Shown here piece after piece: positions 32,857-41,251 of a stretch of DNA of 64,000 nt (its first letter is position 1; each line of letters opens with the position of its first letter). Both the position numbers and the translations under genes were made by a program. The notes below the pieces were generated by a model. The model saw nothing but the letters and a program-made list of their open reading frames with translations, had not been told where the DNA came from and searched no databases. The stretch is taken from positions 868,001-932,000 of the forward strand of contig NZ_RJVJ01000002.1 in the NCBI RefSeq assembly GCF_003751605.1, in the 5' to 3' direction. The stretch comes from Kitasatospora cineracea (GTDB lineage: Bacteria; Actinomycetota; Actinomycetes; Streptomycetales; Streptomycetaceae).

Positions 32857-33791
32857 CCGCCCTCGGCACCACCACCCTCGACACCCTCGGCACCGCCCGC
32901 CCCGACCCCGGGGTGGAGGCCGGTGTCGGCCGGACCGCCCTGCTGGTCGCCAACGCCCGCGCGCTGGAGGCGCGCCGGGCCGAGGCGCTGGCCGTCGACC
33001 CGTTCGCCGCCCACTTCGTCCGCGCCTCGCCCGGCTGCGCCGACTGGCCGGACGACCCGGCCCGGGTCACCCCGGGCGACCCGGTGTGGGAGCGGCTGGC
33101 CGCGTACTTCGCCCTGCGCACCCGGGTCCTGGACGACCACCTGCTCGCCGCGGCCGCCACCGGCACCCGGCAGGTCGTCCTGCTCGGCGCCGGTCTGGAC
33201 AGCCGGGCCCACCGGCTGCCCTGGCCGGCCGGCACCACCGTCTGGGAACTCGACCGCCCCGAGGTGCTCCGCTTCAAGCAGCGCGTCCTGGACGGCCTGG
33301 ACGCCGCCCCCGCCGCCGACCGCCGCACCGTCCCGGTCGACCTGCGCGACGACTGGACGGGCGCCCTGACCGCCGCCGGGCTCGACCCGGCCGAACCGGT
33401 CGCCTGGCTGGCCGAGGGGCTCTTCCTCTACCTCCCCGCCGAGAGCGAACTCGCCGTCGCCACCGCCCTGGACGGCCTCAGCGCCCCGGGCAGCACCCTC
33501 GCCTACGAGGTCAAGAACGGCCTCGAGTCCGCCACCGTCCGGGCCGCCCCGGTCTACGCGGCCGCCCGCGAGCGCCTCGACGTCGACCTGCTGTCCCTCT
33601 TCGCCCCCGGCCCCCGCCCGAACACCGCCGCCGCCCTCGCCGCCCTCGACTGGGCCACCACCGTCCGCTCCCCCTTCGACCACGCCCCCGCCTCCCGCCT
33701 GCGCCCCGAACCGCACGACGCCCTGGCCGCCAACCGCTGGGTCACCTGCACCAAGCACACCGGGGCCAGGACGGTGGTCCGGCTGCCCTAG
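32853..33791 (+). CDS. Class I SAM-dependent methyltransferase (leucine carboxyl methyltransferase type)
   Basis: The 312-residue protein belongs to the LCMT/TIGR00027-like methyltransferases common in actinomycetes. The N-terminal helices (GRTALLVANARALEARR, FAAHFV) precede motif I VVLLGAGLDSRAHRL, then VWELDRPEV with the acidic SAM ligand, VDLRDDW and AEGLFLYLP. Such enzymes often O-methylate small metabolites. Start is GTG 32853. Its stop codon overlaps that of the convergent glycoside hydrolase within a shared CTAG. It ends the dehydrogenase/isochorismatase/methyltransferase operon, 113 bp after the middle gene. Confidence 0.85.
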   Translation: MTALGTTTLDTLGTARPDPGVEAGVGRTALLVANARALEARRAEALAVDPFAAHFVRASPGCADWPDDPARVTPGDPVWERLAAYFALRTRVLDDHLLAAAATGTRQVVLLGAGLDSRAHRLPWPAGTTVWELDRPEVLRFKQRVLDGLDAAPAADRRTVPVDLRDDWTGALTAAGLDPAEPVAWLAEGLFLYLPAESELAVATALDGLSAPGSTLAYEVKNGLESATVRAAPVYAAARERLDVDLLSLFAPGPRPNTAAALAALDWATTVRSPFDHAPASRLRPEPHDALAANRWVTCTKHTGARTVVRLP

Positions 33792-34822
33792 CCGCGCCGC
33801 TCCCGCTGCGCCGACTCCCGCAGCCGGGGGCCGAGTTCGGCGATCAGGCGGCGGTAGGTGTCGAAGGCCGGCTTGGGCGTGTGGTCGTCGCGGAGCAGGC
33901 CGAAGTGGTGGAACGGGCTGCTGCCGGAGCTGTCCGCGTCGCGCAGGGCGAACAGGGCGTAGCCGTCGATGTTGAGCGGCCCGGCCCGGTCGGCGACGGT
34001 GCGGATCACCGTCTCCAGGGCGCGGGCCTGGGCGGCCTCGGGGCGGCCGGGGCCGGTGGGCCAGCCGTTCTCGCAGATCCGGATCGGCGTCCCGGCCGGG
34101 ATGCCGGCCGCGGGCAGGTCGGTGTGCCGGAAGGTGTGCAGCAGCCAGGCGGTGGCGTCGGCGAGGCGTTCGGCGGGGACGGGGCGGAAGACGTCCGGGA
34201 AGCAGTCCAGGCCGACGTAGTCGAGCGCGTCCAGGAAGCGCCGGTCGGCGAGGCGGCCCAGGTCGGGCCAGAAGGTCGCGGCCGGGTCGAGGGTGGGGAC
34301 GGCGTTGAAGCCGACGGCCGCGTCCAGGCCGAGCGCGCGCACCTCGTCCTTGGCGGCGACCACCCCGGCCACCAGCGCCTCCAGCACGCCCGGGACGCTG
34401 CCGTCGAGCACCGGCAGGTCGGCGTTGGGCTCCTCGCAGACCTGCACCGCGCCGAGCCGTTCGCCGAACTCCCGCACCTGGGACCGGACGTACGCCTCCC
34501 AGCCGTCCCGGCTGCCGCTCGGCTCGCGGAACTGCAGGACCAGGTCGACCCGTCGTCCGGGCCGCTCCAGGTACGGCTCCCAGCCGTCGGGGGTCTGCGG
34601 CGGCGGGGTGACGGTGCGGGCGAAGGAGCGGTAGATCCGGATCCGGAAGCCGGGTTCGGCGCCCTGCAGCAGGTCGAGCGCCGCCGCCAGCCGGGCCGGG
34701 TCGTCGGGGCGGACGGGGTGGACGATGCCGCTCTCGTCGCCGAGCAGCGCGCCCGGGTAGATCCCGAACCCGAACTCCCGCCGCGGCCCGGCGTCCCTGC
34801 TGCTGTCCGTCGTGCTCGTCAC
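33788..34822 (-). CDS. Glycoside hydrolase-like (beta/alpha)8-barrel protein
   Basis: The product has 344 residues from GTG 34822, supported by GAGGGGG upstream. The sequence fits a clan A TIM-barrel: FGFGIYPGALLGDESG at the first strand, RIRIYRSF, then VQVCEEPNA with a likely acid/base Glu after strand 4, YVGLDCFPD, and IRICENGWPTG with a likely nucleophile Glu at strand 7, ending with YALFALRDAD. No signal peptide is present, so it would act in the cytosol or have lost secretion. Family within the clan and substrate are not identified. It is divergent from a TetR gene and probably under its control. Confidence 0.65.
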   Translation of the reverse strand: MTSTTDSSRDAGPRREFGFGIYPGALLGDESGIVHPVRPDDPARLAAALDLLQGAEPGFRIRIYRSFARTVTPPPQTPDGWEPYLERPGRRVDLVLQFREPSGSRDGWEAYVRSQVREFGERLGAVQVCEEPNADLPVLDGSVPGVLEALVAGVVAAKDEVRALGLDAAVGFNAVPTLDPAATFWPDLGRLADRRFLDALDYVGLDCFPDVFRPVPAERLADATAWLLHTFRHTDLPAAGIPAGTPIRICENGWPTGPGRPEAAQARALETVIRTVADRAGPLNIDGYALFALRDADSSGSSPFHHFGLLRDDHTPKPAFDTYRRLIAELGPRLRESAQRERRG

Positions 34823-34841
34823 TCCGGCCCCCTCGAAAATC

Positions 34842-34868
34842 TTGGTGTCACTCCAATTTTTCAGTGAC
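34842..34868. promoter_or_regulatory. Operator-like dyads between the glycoside hydrolase and TetR genes
   Basis: The 15-bp near-palindrome TTGGTGTCACTCCAA (34842-34856) overlaps a second dyad, GTCACT-N10-AGTGAC (34847-34868). Both lie in the 70-bp divergent gap. TACGAT at 34881-34886 could be the -10 of a leaderless TetR message starting at ATG 34894. Confidence 0.5.
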
Positions 34869-34884
34869 CCTACCATTCCGTACG

Positions 34885-35610
34885 ATGGGCGCCATGGGCC
34901 TTCGCGAGACCAAGAAGCAGCAGACCCGCACCGCGATCGCGGACGCCGCGCTGCCGCTGTTCCTGGCGCACGGCTTCGACCGGGTCACCGTCGCCGAGGT
35001 CGCCCGGCACGCCGGGGTGTCCACCAACACGGTGTTCAACTACTTCCCGACCAAGGAGGACCTGTTCTTCGACCGGCAGTCCGAGGTCGAGCAGTACCTC
35101 GCCGCCCTGGTCGACCCGCTGCCGCCGGGCGCCTGCTGCCCGGCCGCCGCCGTCCGCGACGACCTGTGCGCCGCCCTCGGGCGCGGCGACCCGGCGCTCG
35201 GGCTCGGCCCCGGCGCGGCCGACTTCTTCCGCACCGTCGAGGCCAGCCCCGCCCTGCGCGCCCGCGAACGCGAGATCGGCGAACGCGTCGAAACCGCCCT
35301 CGCCGCCGCCCTGCCGCCCTCCCCCACCGCCCCCCTGCTGGCCGGCGCCCTGGCCGGCCTCCACCGCGCCACCCTGCGCGAACTGCGCCGCCGCGTCCTG
35401 GCCGGCGACCCGCCCCCCACCGTCGCCGCCGACCTCACCGCGGCCACCACCGCCGCCTTCGCCCCGCTCTGCCCCTGCCAGGCGGCTTCGTCCGGGTCAG
35501 TTGGTCGTTGGTCCGGGTGCGCCGTTGACCGGTGCGCGGTGGGCGCGGATCGAGCCGCTGCTCCCGGACCGGAAGCCGAAGCGGGGCGGCCGCCGGCGGG
35601 ACCATCGTGA
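34885..35610 (+). CDS. TetR-family transcriptional regulator with C-terminus replaced by IS-derived sequence
   Basis: The HTH is typical: LRETKKQQTRTAIADAALP, then FDRVTVAEVARHAGVSTNTV, FNYFPTKEDLF. ATG 34885 or 34894 can start it; the latter sits 7 bp after a possible -10. Residues to about 195 form a normal helical ligand domain ending ...AATTAAFAPL. From about 35485 the frame runs into the remnant IS5-type transposase and adds about 40 residues of non-TetR sequence before the stop at 35610. The original C-terminus was probably lost by that insertion, but most of the protein is intact and may still bind DNA. Confidence 0.75.
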   Translation: MGAMGLRETKKQQTRTAIADAALPLFLAHGFDRVTVAEVARHAGVSTNTVFNYFPTKEDLFFDRQSEVEQYLAALVDPLPPGACCPAAAVRDDLCAALGRGDPALGLGPGAADFFRTVEASPALRAREREIGERVETALAAALPPSPTAPLLAGALAGLHRATLRELRRRVLAGDPPPTVAADLTAATTAAFAPLCPCQAASSGSVGRWSGCAVDRCAVGADRAAAPGPEAEAGRPPAGPS

Positions 35611-35950
35611 GGTGATCGACGCGGACGGCTCCGCCCCAGGCCGGACCCGGTCCCGGCCGGCGAGGCGCACTCCTCCCGCGAGATCCGCAACCGGCTGCGC
35701 AGAAGAGACATCCGAGCGGTGGTCCCGGAACGGGCCGGCCAGCAGGCCAACCGGATCCGCCGTGGACGGGCAGGTGGCAGACCACCTGCCTTCGGCCGGG
35801 AGGCGCACAGGCAGCCGCAACACCGTCGAGCGGTGCATCAACCGGCTGAAGCAGCGGCGCGGCACCGCCACCCGCCACGAGAAGACCGCGACGGTCCGTC
35901 CGGCCGGTCCCCACGCCGCCGGCGTCTTCCTCCGGCCCGCCCGACGAGCA
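35490..35950 (+). pseudogene. IS5-family transposase fossil
   Basis: Pieces of one IS5-type transposase appear in order in two frames. LTGARWARIEPLLPDRKP followed by KRGGRRRDHREVID lies at about 35525-35620. RAGQQANRIRRGRAGGRPPA occurs at about 35730-35790 in another frame. RNTVERCINRLKQRRGTATR then ATVRPAGPHAAGVFL returns to the first frame at about 35820-35940. The DDE core is mostly deleted, so the element is dead. No terminal inverted repeats were identified. The left end lies inside the TetR gene. Confidence 0.75.
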
Positions 35951-35959
35951 CCTTCGTCC

Positions 35960-36322
35960 TCAGGCGTGACTGTGGACGTTGATGACGCTTCCGTCGGGTG
36001 CCTGAACGAAGAAGCGCCGAATCCCCCACGGCTCCGTGGTCAAGGGATAGACCACCGGGTACCCCCGGCGCTCGGCTGCGGCGTGCGCGGCATCAACGTC
36101 CTCGACTTCGACCGCCAGCGCCGAACGCGAGGTATGAGGGTCCCACGAGTCTGCGGCAGGAGAGACCACGGTCATCTGCGCCGTCGGATTGGCCGGTGAG
36201 GCCAGCATCAAGAAGCCCGGCTCGTCCATGCGCACGTCCATCCCCAGAAAGCCGCTGTAGAAGCTTCGGCTCTCCTCGATGTCCCGGGTGACGACGTTGG
36301 GCATGATGCGACGGATCGTCAT
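35960..36322 (-). CDS. VOC (glyoxalase/bleomycin resistance) family protein
   Basis: The 120-residue protein is a single vicinal-oxygen-chelate module: MPNVVTRDIEESRSFYSGFLGMDV, then DEPGFLMLAS, TAQMTVVSP, and the second half VEVEDVDAAHAAAERRGYPVVYPLTTEPWGIRRFFVQAPDGSVINVHSH, split here by beta strands. The terminal metal-ligand pattern (Glu/His) is only partly conserved. Function is likely binding or detoxification of a small molecule. ATG 36322 is preceded by GCGGGG. It converges on the transposase fossil. Confidence 0.85.
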   Translation of the reverse strand: MTIRRIMPNVVTRDIEESRSFYSGFLGMDVRMDEPGFLMLASPANPTAQMTVVSPAADSWDPHTSRSALAVEVEDVDAAHAAAERRGYPVVYPLTTEPWGIRRFFVQAPDGSVINVHSHA

Positions 36323-36494
36323 CCCCGCACTGTAGCCGAGGACCGCTCCGACAACTCGATCCGAACGAGAGGCCCCGCGCCGGTCGGCAGCGGCACGGGC
36401 CCCGGAGTCGGGCAGCCCGTCGCCGCCGGGTGGGCCGGTTGGCGTGGGACGGTTGACGTGGGACGGGTGACGGCGAGGGAGAGGCGGTGGCGGG

Positions 36495-37238
36495 GTGGAA
36501 CCGGCCGGCGTGCTGGGGGTGTTCGGGCATCCGGACGACGAGTCGTTGGCGGCGGGCGGGCTGCTGGCGCGGCAGGCGGCGGCGGGGGCGCGGACCGGGG
36601 TGGTGACCGCGACCTGGGCGGAGGGCACCCACCGGGTGCCGGAACTGGCCCGAGCGCTGGCCGAGTTGGGGGCGGGGGCGCCGCGGCTGCTGGGGTACGC
36701 GGACGCGAGGGTGCCGGAGTCGGCGCCGGGCGCGGCCCGGCTGCTGGACGTGCCGGTGGAGCGGGCGGTGCGGCAACTGGTGGGCCACCTGAGGGAGTTC
36801 CGGCCGGACTGGGTGGTGACGCACGACGCGCACGGCGGAATGACCGGGCACCCGGACCACCGGCGGACGCACCGGCTGGCACTGCTCGCCGTCCGGGCCG
36901 CCGCGCTGCCCGGCCGCTTCCCGGAGCTGGGCGGGCCCTGGCGGGTGCGGCGCCTGCTGTGCGCCACCCATCCGCACTCCGCCGCCCGCGCGCTGGGGCC
37001 GCTGCTGCTGCGTCCCGGCCGGACGGCGCACACCGTGCCGGACGAGGAGGTGACGGCGCTGGACGTCTCGCCGTGGCTGGAGCGGAAGCTGGCAGCGGTG
37101 TTCGCGCACCGCTCGGAGGTGGCGCGCGGCGCCCTCCCCGGCCGGCTGGCGGCCGCCGCCCCGGCGGACCGGGTCCGGATGGCGGGCACCGAGTGGTACC
37201 AGGAGATCCGGATGACGGGCGCCGAGTGGCACCGGTGA
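36495..37238 (+). CDS. PIG-L/LmbE-type N-acetylglucosaminyl deacetylase-like hydrolase
   Basis: The 247-residue protein has the zinc-binding signatures of the PIG-L family: GVFGHPDDESLAAGGLL near the start and HDAHGGMTGHPDHRRTHR near residue 115. These His/Asp ligands match MshB and related de-N-acetylases, which remove acetyl from GlcNAc conjugates such as mycothiol precursors or natural products. The remainder, with HRSEVARGALPGRLA, is typical of the C-terminal part. Start is GTG 36495 behind GAGAGGCGG. It stands alone upstream of the LysR gene; substrate cannot be deduced. Confidence 0.88.
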   Translation: MEPAGVLGVFGHPDDESLAAGGLLARQAAAGARTGVVTATWAEGTHRVPELARALAELGAGAPRLLGYADARVPESAPGAARLLDVPVERAVRQLVGHLREFRPDWVVTHDAHGGMTGHPDHRRTHRLALLAVRAAALPGRFPELGGPWRVRRLLCATHPHSAARALGPLLLRPGRTAHTVPDEEVTALDVSPWLERKLAAVFAHRSEVARGALPGRLAAAAPADRVRMAGTEWYQEIRMTGAEWHR

Positions 37239-37345
37239 GGTCCCGCCGCCGAACGCCCCGGCCGAGCTCGGCGGTCCTCCGGCACGTCCCGCCGTCCGGG
37301 GGGTTGACGCGGCACTTCCGGGAAGCGAAGGTGAGCCGAATCATC

Positions 37346-37370
37346 TGACATGTTGCGTGTGACATTTCAT
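37346..37370 (+). promoter_or_regulatory. Operator-like motif upstream of lysR
   Basis: TGACATGTTGCGTGTGACA with an adjoining TTTCAT lies 70-95 bp before the LysR start. TGTGACATTTCAT here is the reverse complement of the motif ATGAAATGTCA found again upstream of the collagenase gene. Confidence 0.5.
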
Positions 37371-37438
37371 AGGCTCGATGCCATCGCCGCGGCCGCCACC
37401 GCCGGGGCGGGGCCGCCCGCACGCGAGGAGGGCCGGCC

Positions 37439-38374
37439 ATGGATCTGGAACTGCGACACCTGCGGGTGCTCTGCGCGATCGCCGACAGCGGCAGCGTGGG
37501 GCGGGCCGCAGCGGCGATCGGCGCCTCCCAGCCCGCGACCAGCACCCAACTGCGGCGGATCGAACGGTACTTGGGCGCGGCCGTGTTCGACCGGACGGCC
37601 GCCGGGGTGGTGCCCACCACGTTCGGGGCCGAGGTGCTGGCCGCCGCCCGCGAGGTGCTCGCCCGGGTCGACCGGCTCGGCCAGGCCGCCGCCCCGGACG
37701 GCGAACGCCCGCACCGCGAACTGCGGCTGGCCGCCGGCTGCCCGGCCCTCACTCCCGGCACCCTGGCCCGGGCCCGGCAGCTGCGCCCCGAACTGCGCTT
37801 CGCGCTGACCCCGCCCGACGACCCCGAGCGGCCCTTCGACCTGGCGCTGCTGCTCGACCACCCCGGCTCGGGCCTGCGCGCGACGCCCGCCCTGGCGGCC
37901 CGCGCCGTCGCCACCGAGCCGGTGTTCGTCGCGCTGCCCGCCGCCCACCCGCTGCGCCACCACGCCGAGCCCGCGCTCGCCGACCTGGCCGGCGAGCGCT
38001 GGCTGCTGCCGGCCGCCGACGGCGGACCCTGGGCCGGACTGCTCCGGACGGCCGGCGAGGCGGGCGCGTTCACCCCCGCCGAGGTGCGCGAACTCCCGTA
38101 CGGGCGGCGGGAGGTGCTCGACCTGGTGGCCGCGGGACTGGGCGCGGCGCTGGTACCGGGCAGCACCGCGCCGGTGCCGGGCGTCGCGGTCAAGCCACTG
38201 CTGGGCACGCCGCTGTGGCTGCGGTACGTGCTGCTCTGGCGGCGCGCCGCGGTCGGCCCGCAGCTGGCCGACACCCTGCTCGGCGCGGCCGCCGCCGCAC
38301 ACCGGGAGCTCGCCGCCGAGGCCCCCCACCTGCACGGCTGGGCCGCCCGGACGTTCCGCCCGCCGCGCACCTGA
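37439..38374 (+). CDS. LysR-family transcriptional regulator
   Basis: The 311-residue protein begins with a standard LysR HTH (LELRHLRVLCAIADSGSVGRAAAAIG, split over helices, then SQPATSTQLRRIERYLGAAVFDRT). A shorter than usual substrate-binding domain follows (LRLAAGCPALTPG, then EPVFVALPAAHPLRHH and GAALVPGS). ATG 37439 has GAGGAGGG upstream. The co-directional gene 184 bp downstream is a secreted metalloprotease, and both promoters share operator-like motifs. That recalls the snpR/snpA pairs in which a LysR activator controls an extracellular protease. Confidence 0.88.
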   Translation: MDLELRHLRVLCAIADSGSVGRAAAAIGASQPATSTQLRRIERYLGAAVFDRTAAGVVPTTFGAEVLAAAREVLARVDRLGQAAAPDGERPHRELRLAAGCPALTPGTLARARQLRPELRFALTPPDDPERPFDLALLLDHPGSGLRATPALAARAVATEPVFVALPAAHPLRHHAEPALADLAGERWLLPAADGGPWAGLLRTAGEAGAFTPAEVRELPYGRREVLDLVAAGLGAALVPGSTAPVPGVAVKPLLGTPLWLRYVLLWRRAAVGPQLADTLLGAAAAAHRELAAEAPHLHGWAARTFRPPRT

Positions 38375-38444
38375 GCGCCCGGCCGCCCCCGCCTCCGCCT
38401 CCACCCCCGCCCCAAGGTCTTCCCCTCCGTGTTATGCCGCGTTC

Positions 38445-38473
38445 ATGAAATGTCATATGACCTGTGACATTGT
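38445..38473 (+). promoter_or_regulatory. Operator-like motif upstream of the collagenase gene
   Basis: ATGAAATGTCA (38445-38455) is followed by TATGACCTG and TGTGACATTGT, so TGTCA and TGACA form an inverted repeat. The same elements appear upstream of the lysR gene in opposite order. This AT-rich patch stands out in the gap 85-115 bp before the collagenase start. Confidence 0.55.
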
Positions 38474-38558
38474 TCTGATGCTGCCTCCGATGCCAGGATG
38501 CTCCCGCGTCACCCACCCCCTCCGCCGTGCTCAGTGAGCTCCCTCCCCAGGAGAAGCA

Positions 38559-41186
38559 GTGCGTCTGCGCATACCCCTCCCCACCCTGGCCGCCGGTCTG
38601 CTGGCCGGCTGCGCCACCGCGGCCACCCTGCTGCCGGTCTCCCCGGCCGCGGCCGCCCCCGGCGGACAGCCCGCGAAGGCCGCCGCCGTCCGGTCGGCCG
38701 CCCCGGCCTCCGCCGCGGACGCCGGGGCCCCCGGCGGGGCCGTCCCCAAGCCGCTCGGCCCGGTCGTCGCGGCCGCCCCCGACACCCTCACCCCGGTCGC
38801 CGCCCCGCTGCCGCCCGCCCTGCTCGGCCAGGCCCAGCTGGGCCAGCCCGCGGGCACGGCCGTCCAGACCTCCCCGCGCCCGGCCCGCCAGGACGCCGCC
38901 GCCAAGGCCCCGACCGCCAAGGCCGCCACGGCCACGGGCCCGGCCGCCGCGCAGAGCTGCACGTACGGCGACTTTGGCAGCCGTTCCGGCGCGGACCTGG
39001 TGAACTTCGTCAAGGCGTCGACGACCAGTTGCATCGGCACGCTGTACAACGCGACCGGCACCGACGCGGGCGCGGTCTTCAAACAGGCCCACATGCTCAC
39101 CGTCGCGGGCGCGTTCAAGGACCTGGCGGCGTCCTACGACGGCACCAACACCTCCGGCATCCTGCAGCTGGTGCAGTTCCTGCGGGCCGGCTACTACGTG
39201 CAGTCGTACTACCCGGGCCAGGTCGGCGCCTACGACGGCACGCTGACCACCGCCACCAAGGCGGGCCTGGACGCGTTCTTCGCGGGCCCGCGCTGGAAGG
39301 ACGTCACCGACGCCAACGGCACGGTGCTGTACGACGTGCTGGTGCTGACCGACAGCGCCAACCTCCAGGCCAAGTACCTGGCCACCTACCAGCAGGTGCT
39401 GAACGGCTACACCAACGCGTACAACGCGGCGCCGAAGATGGTCAACGCCGTCAACGCGGTGCTGTCCGCCCCGCTGTGGCGCGGCAACTGGAACAGCGAC
39501 TTCGTGACCGCGCTGAGCGCCGACACCTCGCTGATCAGCACGCTCGGTGGCTTCACCATGAACCACAAGGACCTGCTGGGCACCGCCAACGCCTTCCTGG
39601 ACGTCAACGCGGGCAACGACCTGGCCCGGATGTCCGGCGACGGCCCGGCGATCGAGGCCGCGGCCCGCCCGCTGATCAAGCAGATCCTGGACAGCACCCC
39701 GATCGTCGGCAGCGGCGGCAGCCTGTACGTGCACACCGCCTACCAGGCCACCACCTACGACAACGGCCAGTGCGGGTACTACGGCACCTGCAACCTGCCC
39801 GCCAAGCTCGCCGACGCCGTCCTGCCCAACGTCCTGGTCTGCGACAACAAGACGCTGCGCGCCCAGGCCCTGACGGTGGCCCAGCTCCAGCCGGTCTGCG
39901 ACAGCCTGCGCGGCGAGGACGGCTTCTTCCACAACCTGGTCAAGGACAACGGCCCGGTGCCGAACCAGTACGGCAGGACCCTGGTCATGCCGGTGTTCGC
40001 CAGCGCCGCCGACTACCAGACCTACTCGTGGGCGATCTACGGCAACTCCACCGACAACGGCGGCCAGACCGTCATGGACGTCACCGACCCGAACAACCAG
40101 CCGGTGTGCGTGATGTACCAGAAGTCGTGGAACGACGACTTCGCGGGCAACGTGTGGAACCTCAACCACGAGTACACCCACTACCTCGACAACATCTACG
40201 ACATGAAGGGCGACTTCGCCGCCGAGACCTCCGTCCCGGACATCTGGTGGGTCGAGGGCGTCGCCGAGTACCAGTCGTACGCCTACCGGGGCGTCACCGA
40301 CACCCAGGCGATGGCCGAGGCCGCCAAGCACACCTACAAGCTGTCGACGCTCTTCCAGAACACCTACGGCAACTCGGACTCCACCCGGGTCTACCCGTGG
40401 GGCTACCTGGCCGTCCGCTACATGGTCGAGAAGCACCCGGCGGACGTGTACAGCATGCTCGGCCACTTCCGCACCGGCGACTACCAGGGCGGGTACGCGG
40501 TCTACAACGGCCTCGGCACCTCCTACGACGCCGACTTCGACGCCTGGCTGACCCGGTGCGCGGGCGGCGACTGCTTCGCCACCGGCCCGACCGCGCTGTT
40601 CGACCAGTCCGTGAACGGCGCCACCGTCACCCTGACCGACCGCTCCGTGGTCACCAACTCCCCCGCGCAGATCACCGGTTGGCACTGGACCTTCGGCGAC
40701 GGCAGCTCCGCCGACGAGCGCAACCCCGCGCACACCTACGCCAAGGCCGGCACCTACACCGTCGCGCTGACCGTCACCGACGCCAACGGCCGCTCCACCG
40801 CCACCCCCGCCTCGGTCACCACCACCGTCGACGGCGGCAGCGGCCCCGTCGTCCTGCCGCTCTGCACCGACCAGCGCGCCGACGCGATGGGCCAGAACTG
40901 CCGCCGCACCGGCCGGTCCCGCGCCGCGGGCGGCATCGACTACCTGTACGTCTACCTGCCCGCCGGGACCAGCACCCTCAAGGTCACCACCAGCGGCGGC
41001 ACCGGCACCGCGTACCTGTACTACAACGACGCCACCTGGGCCTCCCCGAGCGCCTTCACCGCCTCCTCCACCGCCGCGGGCACCACCCAGTCCGTCACCG
41101 TCACCAACCCCGCGGCCGGCTACCGCTACCTGAGCCTGTACGCGGCCACCGACTTCTCGGACGTCACCGTCAGCACCCAGTTCTGA
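38559..41186 (+). CDS. Secreted M9-family collagenase-like metalloprotease with PKD and PPC domains
   Basis: The 875-residue protein starts at GTG 38559 after AGGAGAAG. A Sec signal peptide (RLRIPLPTLAAGLLAGC, cleaved near AAAAPGG) is followed by an Ala/Pro-rich stretch to about 125. Next comes the M9 N-terminal domain and then the catalytic domain with zinc site HEYTH (His537, Glu538, His541) and the downstream ligand in WWVEGVAEY (Glu566 or Glu570). A PKD domain follows (ITGWHWTFGDGSSADERNP, residues about 690-760), then a bacterial pre-peptidase C-terminal domain (IDYLYVYLPAGTSTLKV) for collagen binding. It degrades collagen or similar proteins outside the cell. Probably activated by the upstream LysR protein. 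Confidence 0.93.
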   Translation: MRLRIPLPTLAAGLLAGCATAATLLPVSPAAAAPGGQPAKAAAVRSAAPASAADAGAPGGAVPKPLGPVVAAAPDTLTPVAAPLPPALLGQAQLGQPAGTAVQTSPRPARQDAAAKAPTAKAATATGPAAAQSCTYGDFGSRSGADLVNFVKASTTSCIGTLYNATGTDAGAVFKQAHMLTVAGAFKDLAASYDGTNTSGILQLVQFLRAGYYVQSYYPGQVGAYDGTLTTATKAGLDAFFAGPRWKDVTDANGTVLYDVLVLTDSANLQAKYLATYQQVLNGYTNAYNAAPKMVNAVNAVLSAPLWRGNWNSDFVTALSADTSLISTLGGFTMNHKDLLGTANAFLDVNAGNDLARMSGDGPAIEAAARPLIKQILDSTPIVGSGGSLYVHTAYQATTYDNGQCGYYGTCNLPAKLADAVLPNVLVCDNKTLRAQALTVAQLQPVCDSLRGEDGFFHNLVKDNGPVPNQYGRTLVMPVFASAADYQTYSWAIYGNSTDNGGQTVMDVTDPNNQPVCVMYQKSWNDDFAGNVWNLNHEYTHYLDNIYDMKGDFAAETSVPDIWWVEGVAEYQSYAYRGVTDTQAMAEAAKHTYKLSTLFQNTYGNSDSTRVYPWGYLAVRYMVEKHPADVYSMLGHFRTGDYQGGYAVYNGLGTSYDADFDAWLTRCAGGDCFATGPTALFDQSVNGATVTLTDRSVVTNSPAQITGWHWTFGDGSSADERNPAHTYAKAGTYTVALTVTDANGRSTATPASVTTTVDGGSGPVVLPLCTDQRADAMGQNCRRTGRSRAAGGIDYLYVYLPAGTSTLKVTTSGGTGTAYLYYNDATWASPSAFTASSTAAGTTQSVTVTNPAAGYRYLSLYAATDFSDVTVSTQF

Positions 41187-41199
41187 CCCCCCACCGCCC

Positions 41200-41232
41200 G
41201 GGGCGGTCGCGGCCACCGGCCACGGCCGCCCC
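41200..41232 (+). terminator. Hairpin downstream of the collagenase gene
   Basis: A 15-bp stem with two mismatches (GGGGCGGTCGCGGCC against GGCCACGGCCGCCCC) and a 3-bp loop begins 13 bp after the stop codon. No T-tract follows. Confidence 0.55.
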
Positions 41233-41251
41233 TCCGGCGCTCACCCGGCGC

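Noticed and set aside
36319..38415. Long minus-strand frames opposite the PIG-L and LysR genes
   Set aside because: They are antisense to clear domain-bearing genes and consist of Ser/Arg/Pro/Ala noise.
38190..41216. Large minus-strand open frame opposite the collagenase gene
   Set aside because: The plus strand encodes a complete M9 collagenase with signal peptide and zinc site; the minus translation is Val/Gly/Arg-rich shadow.
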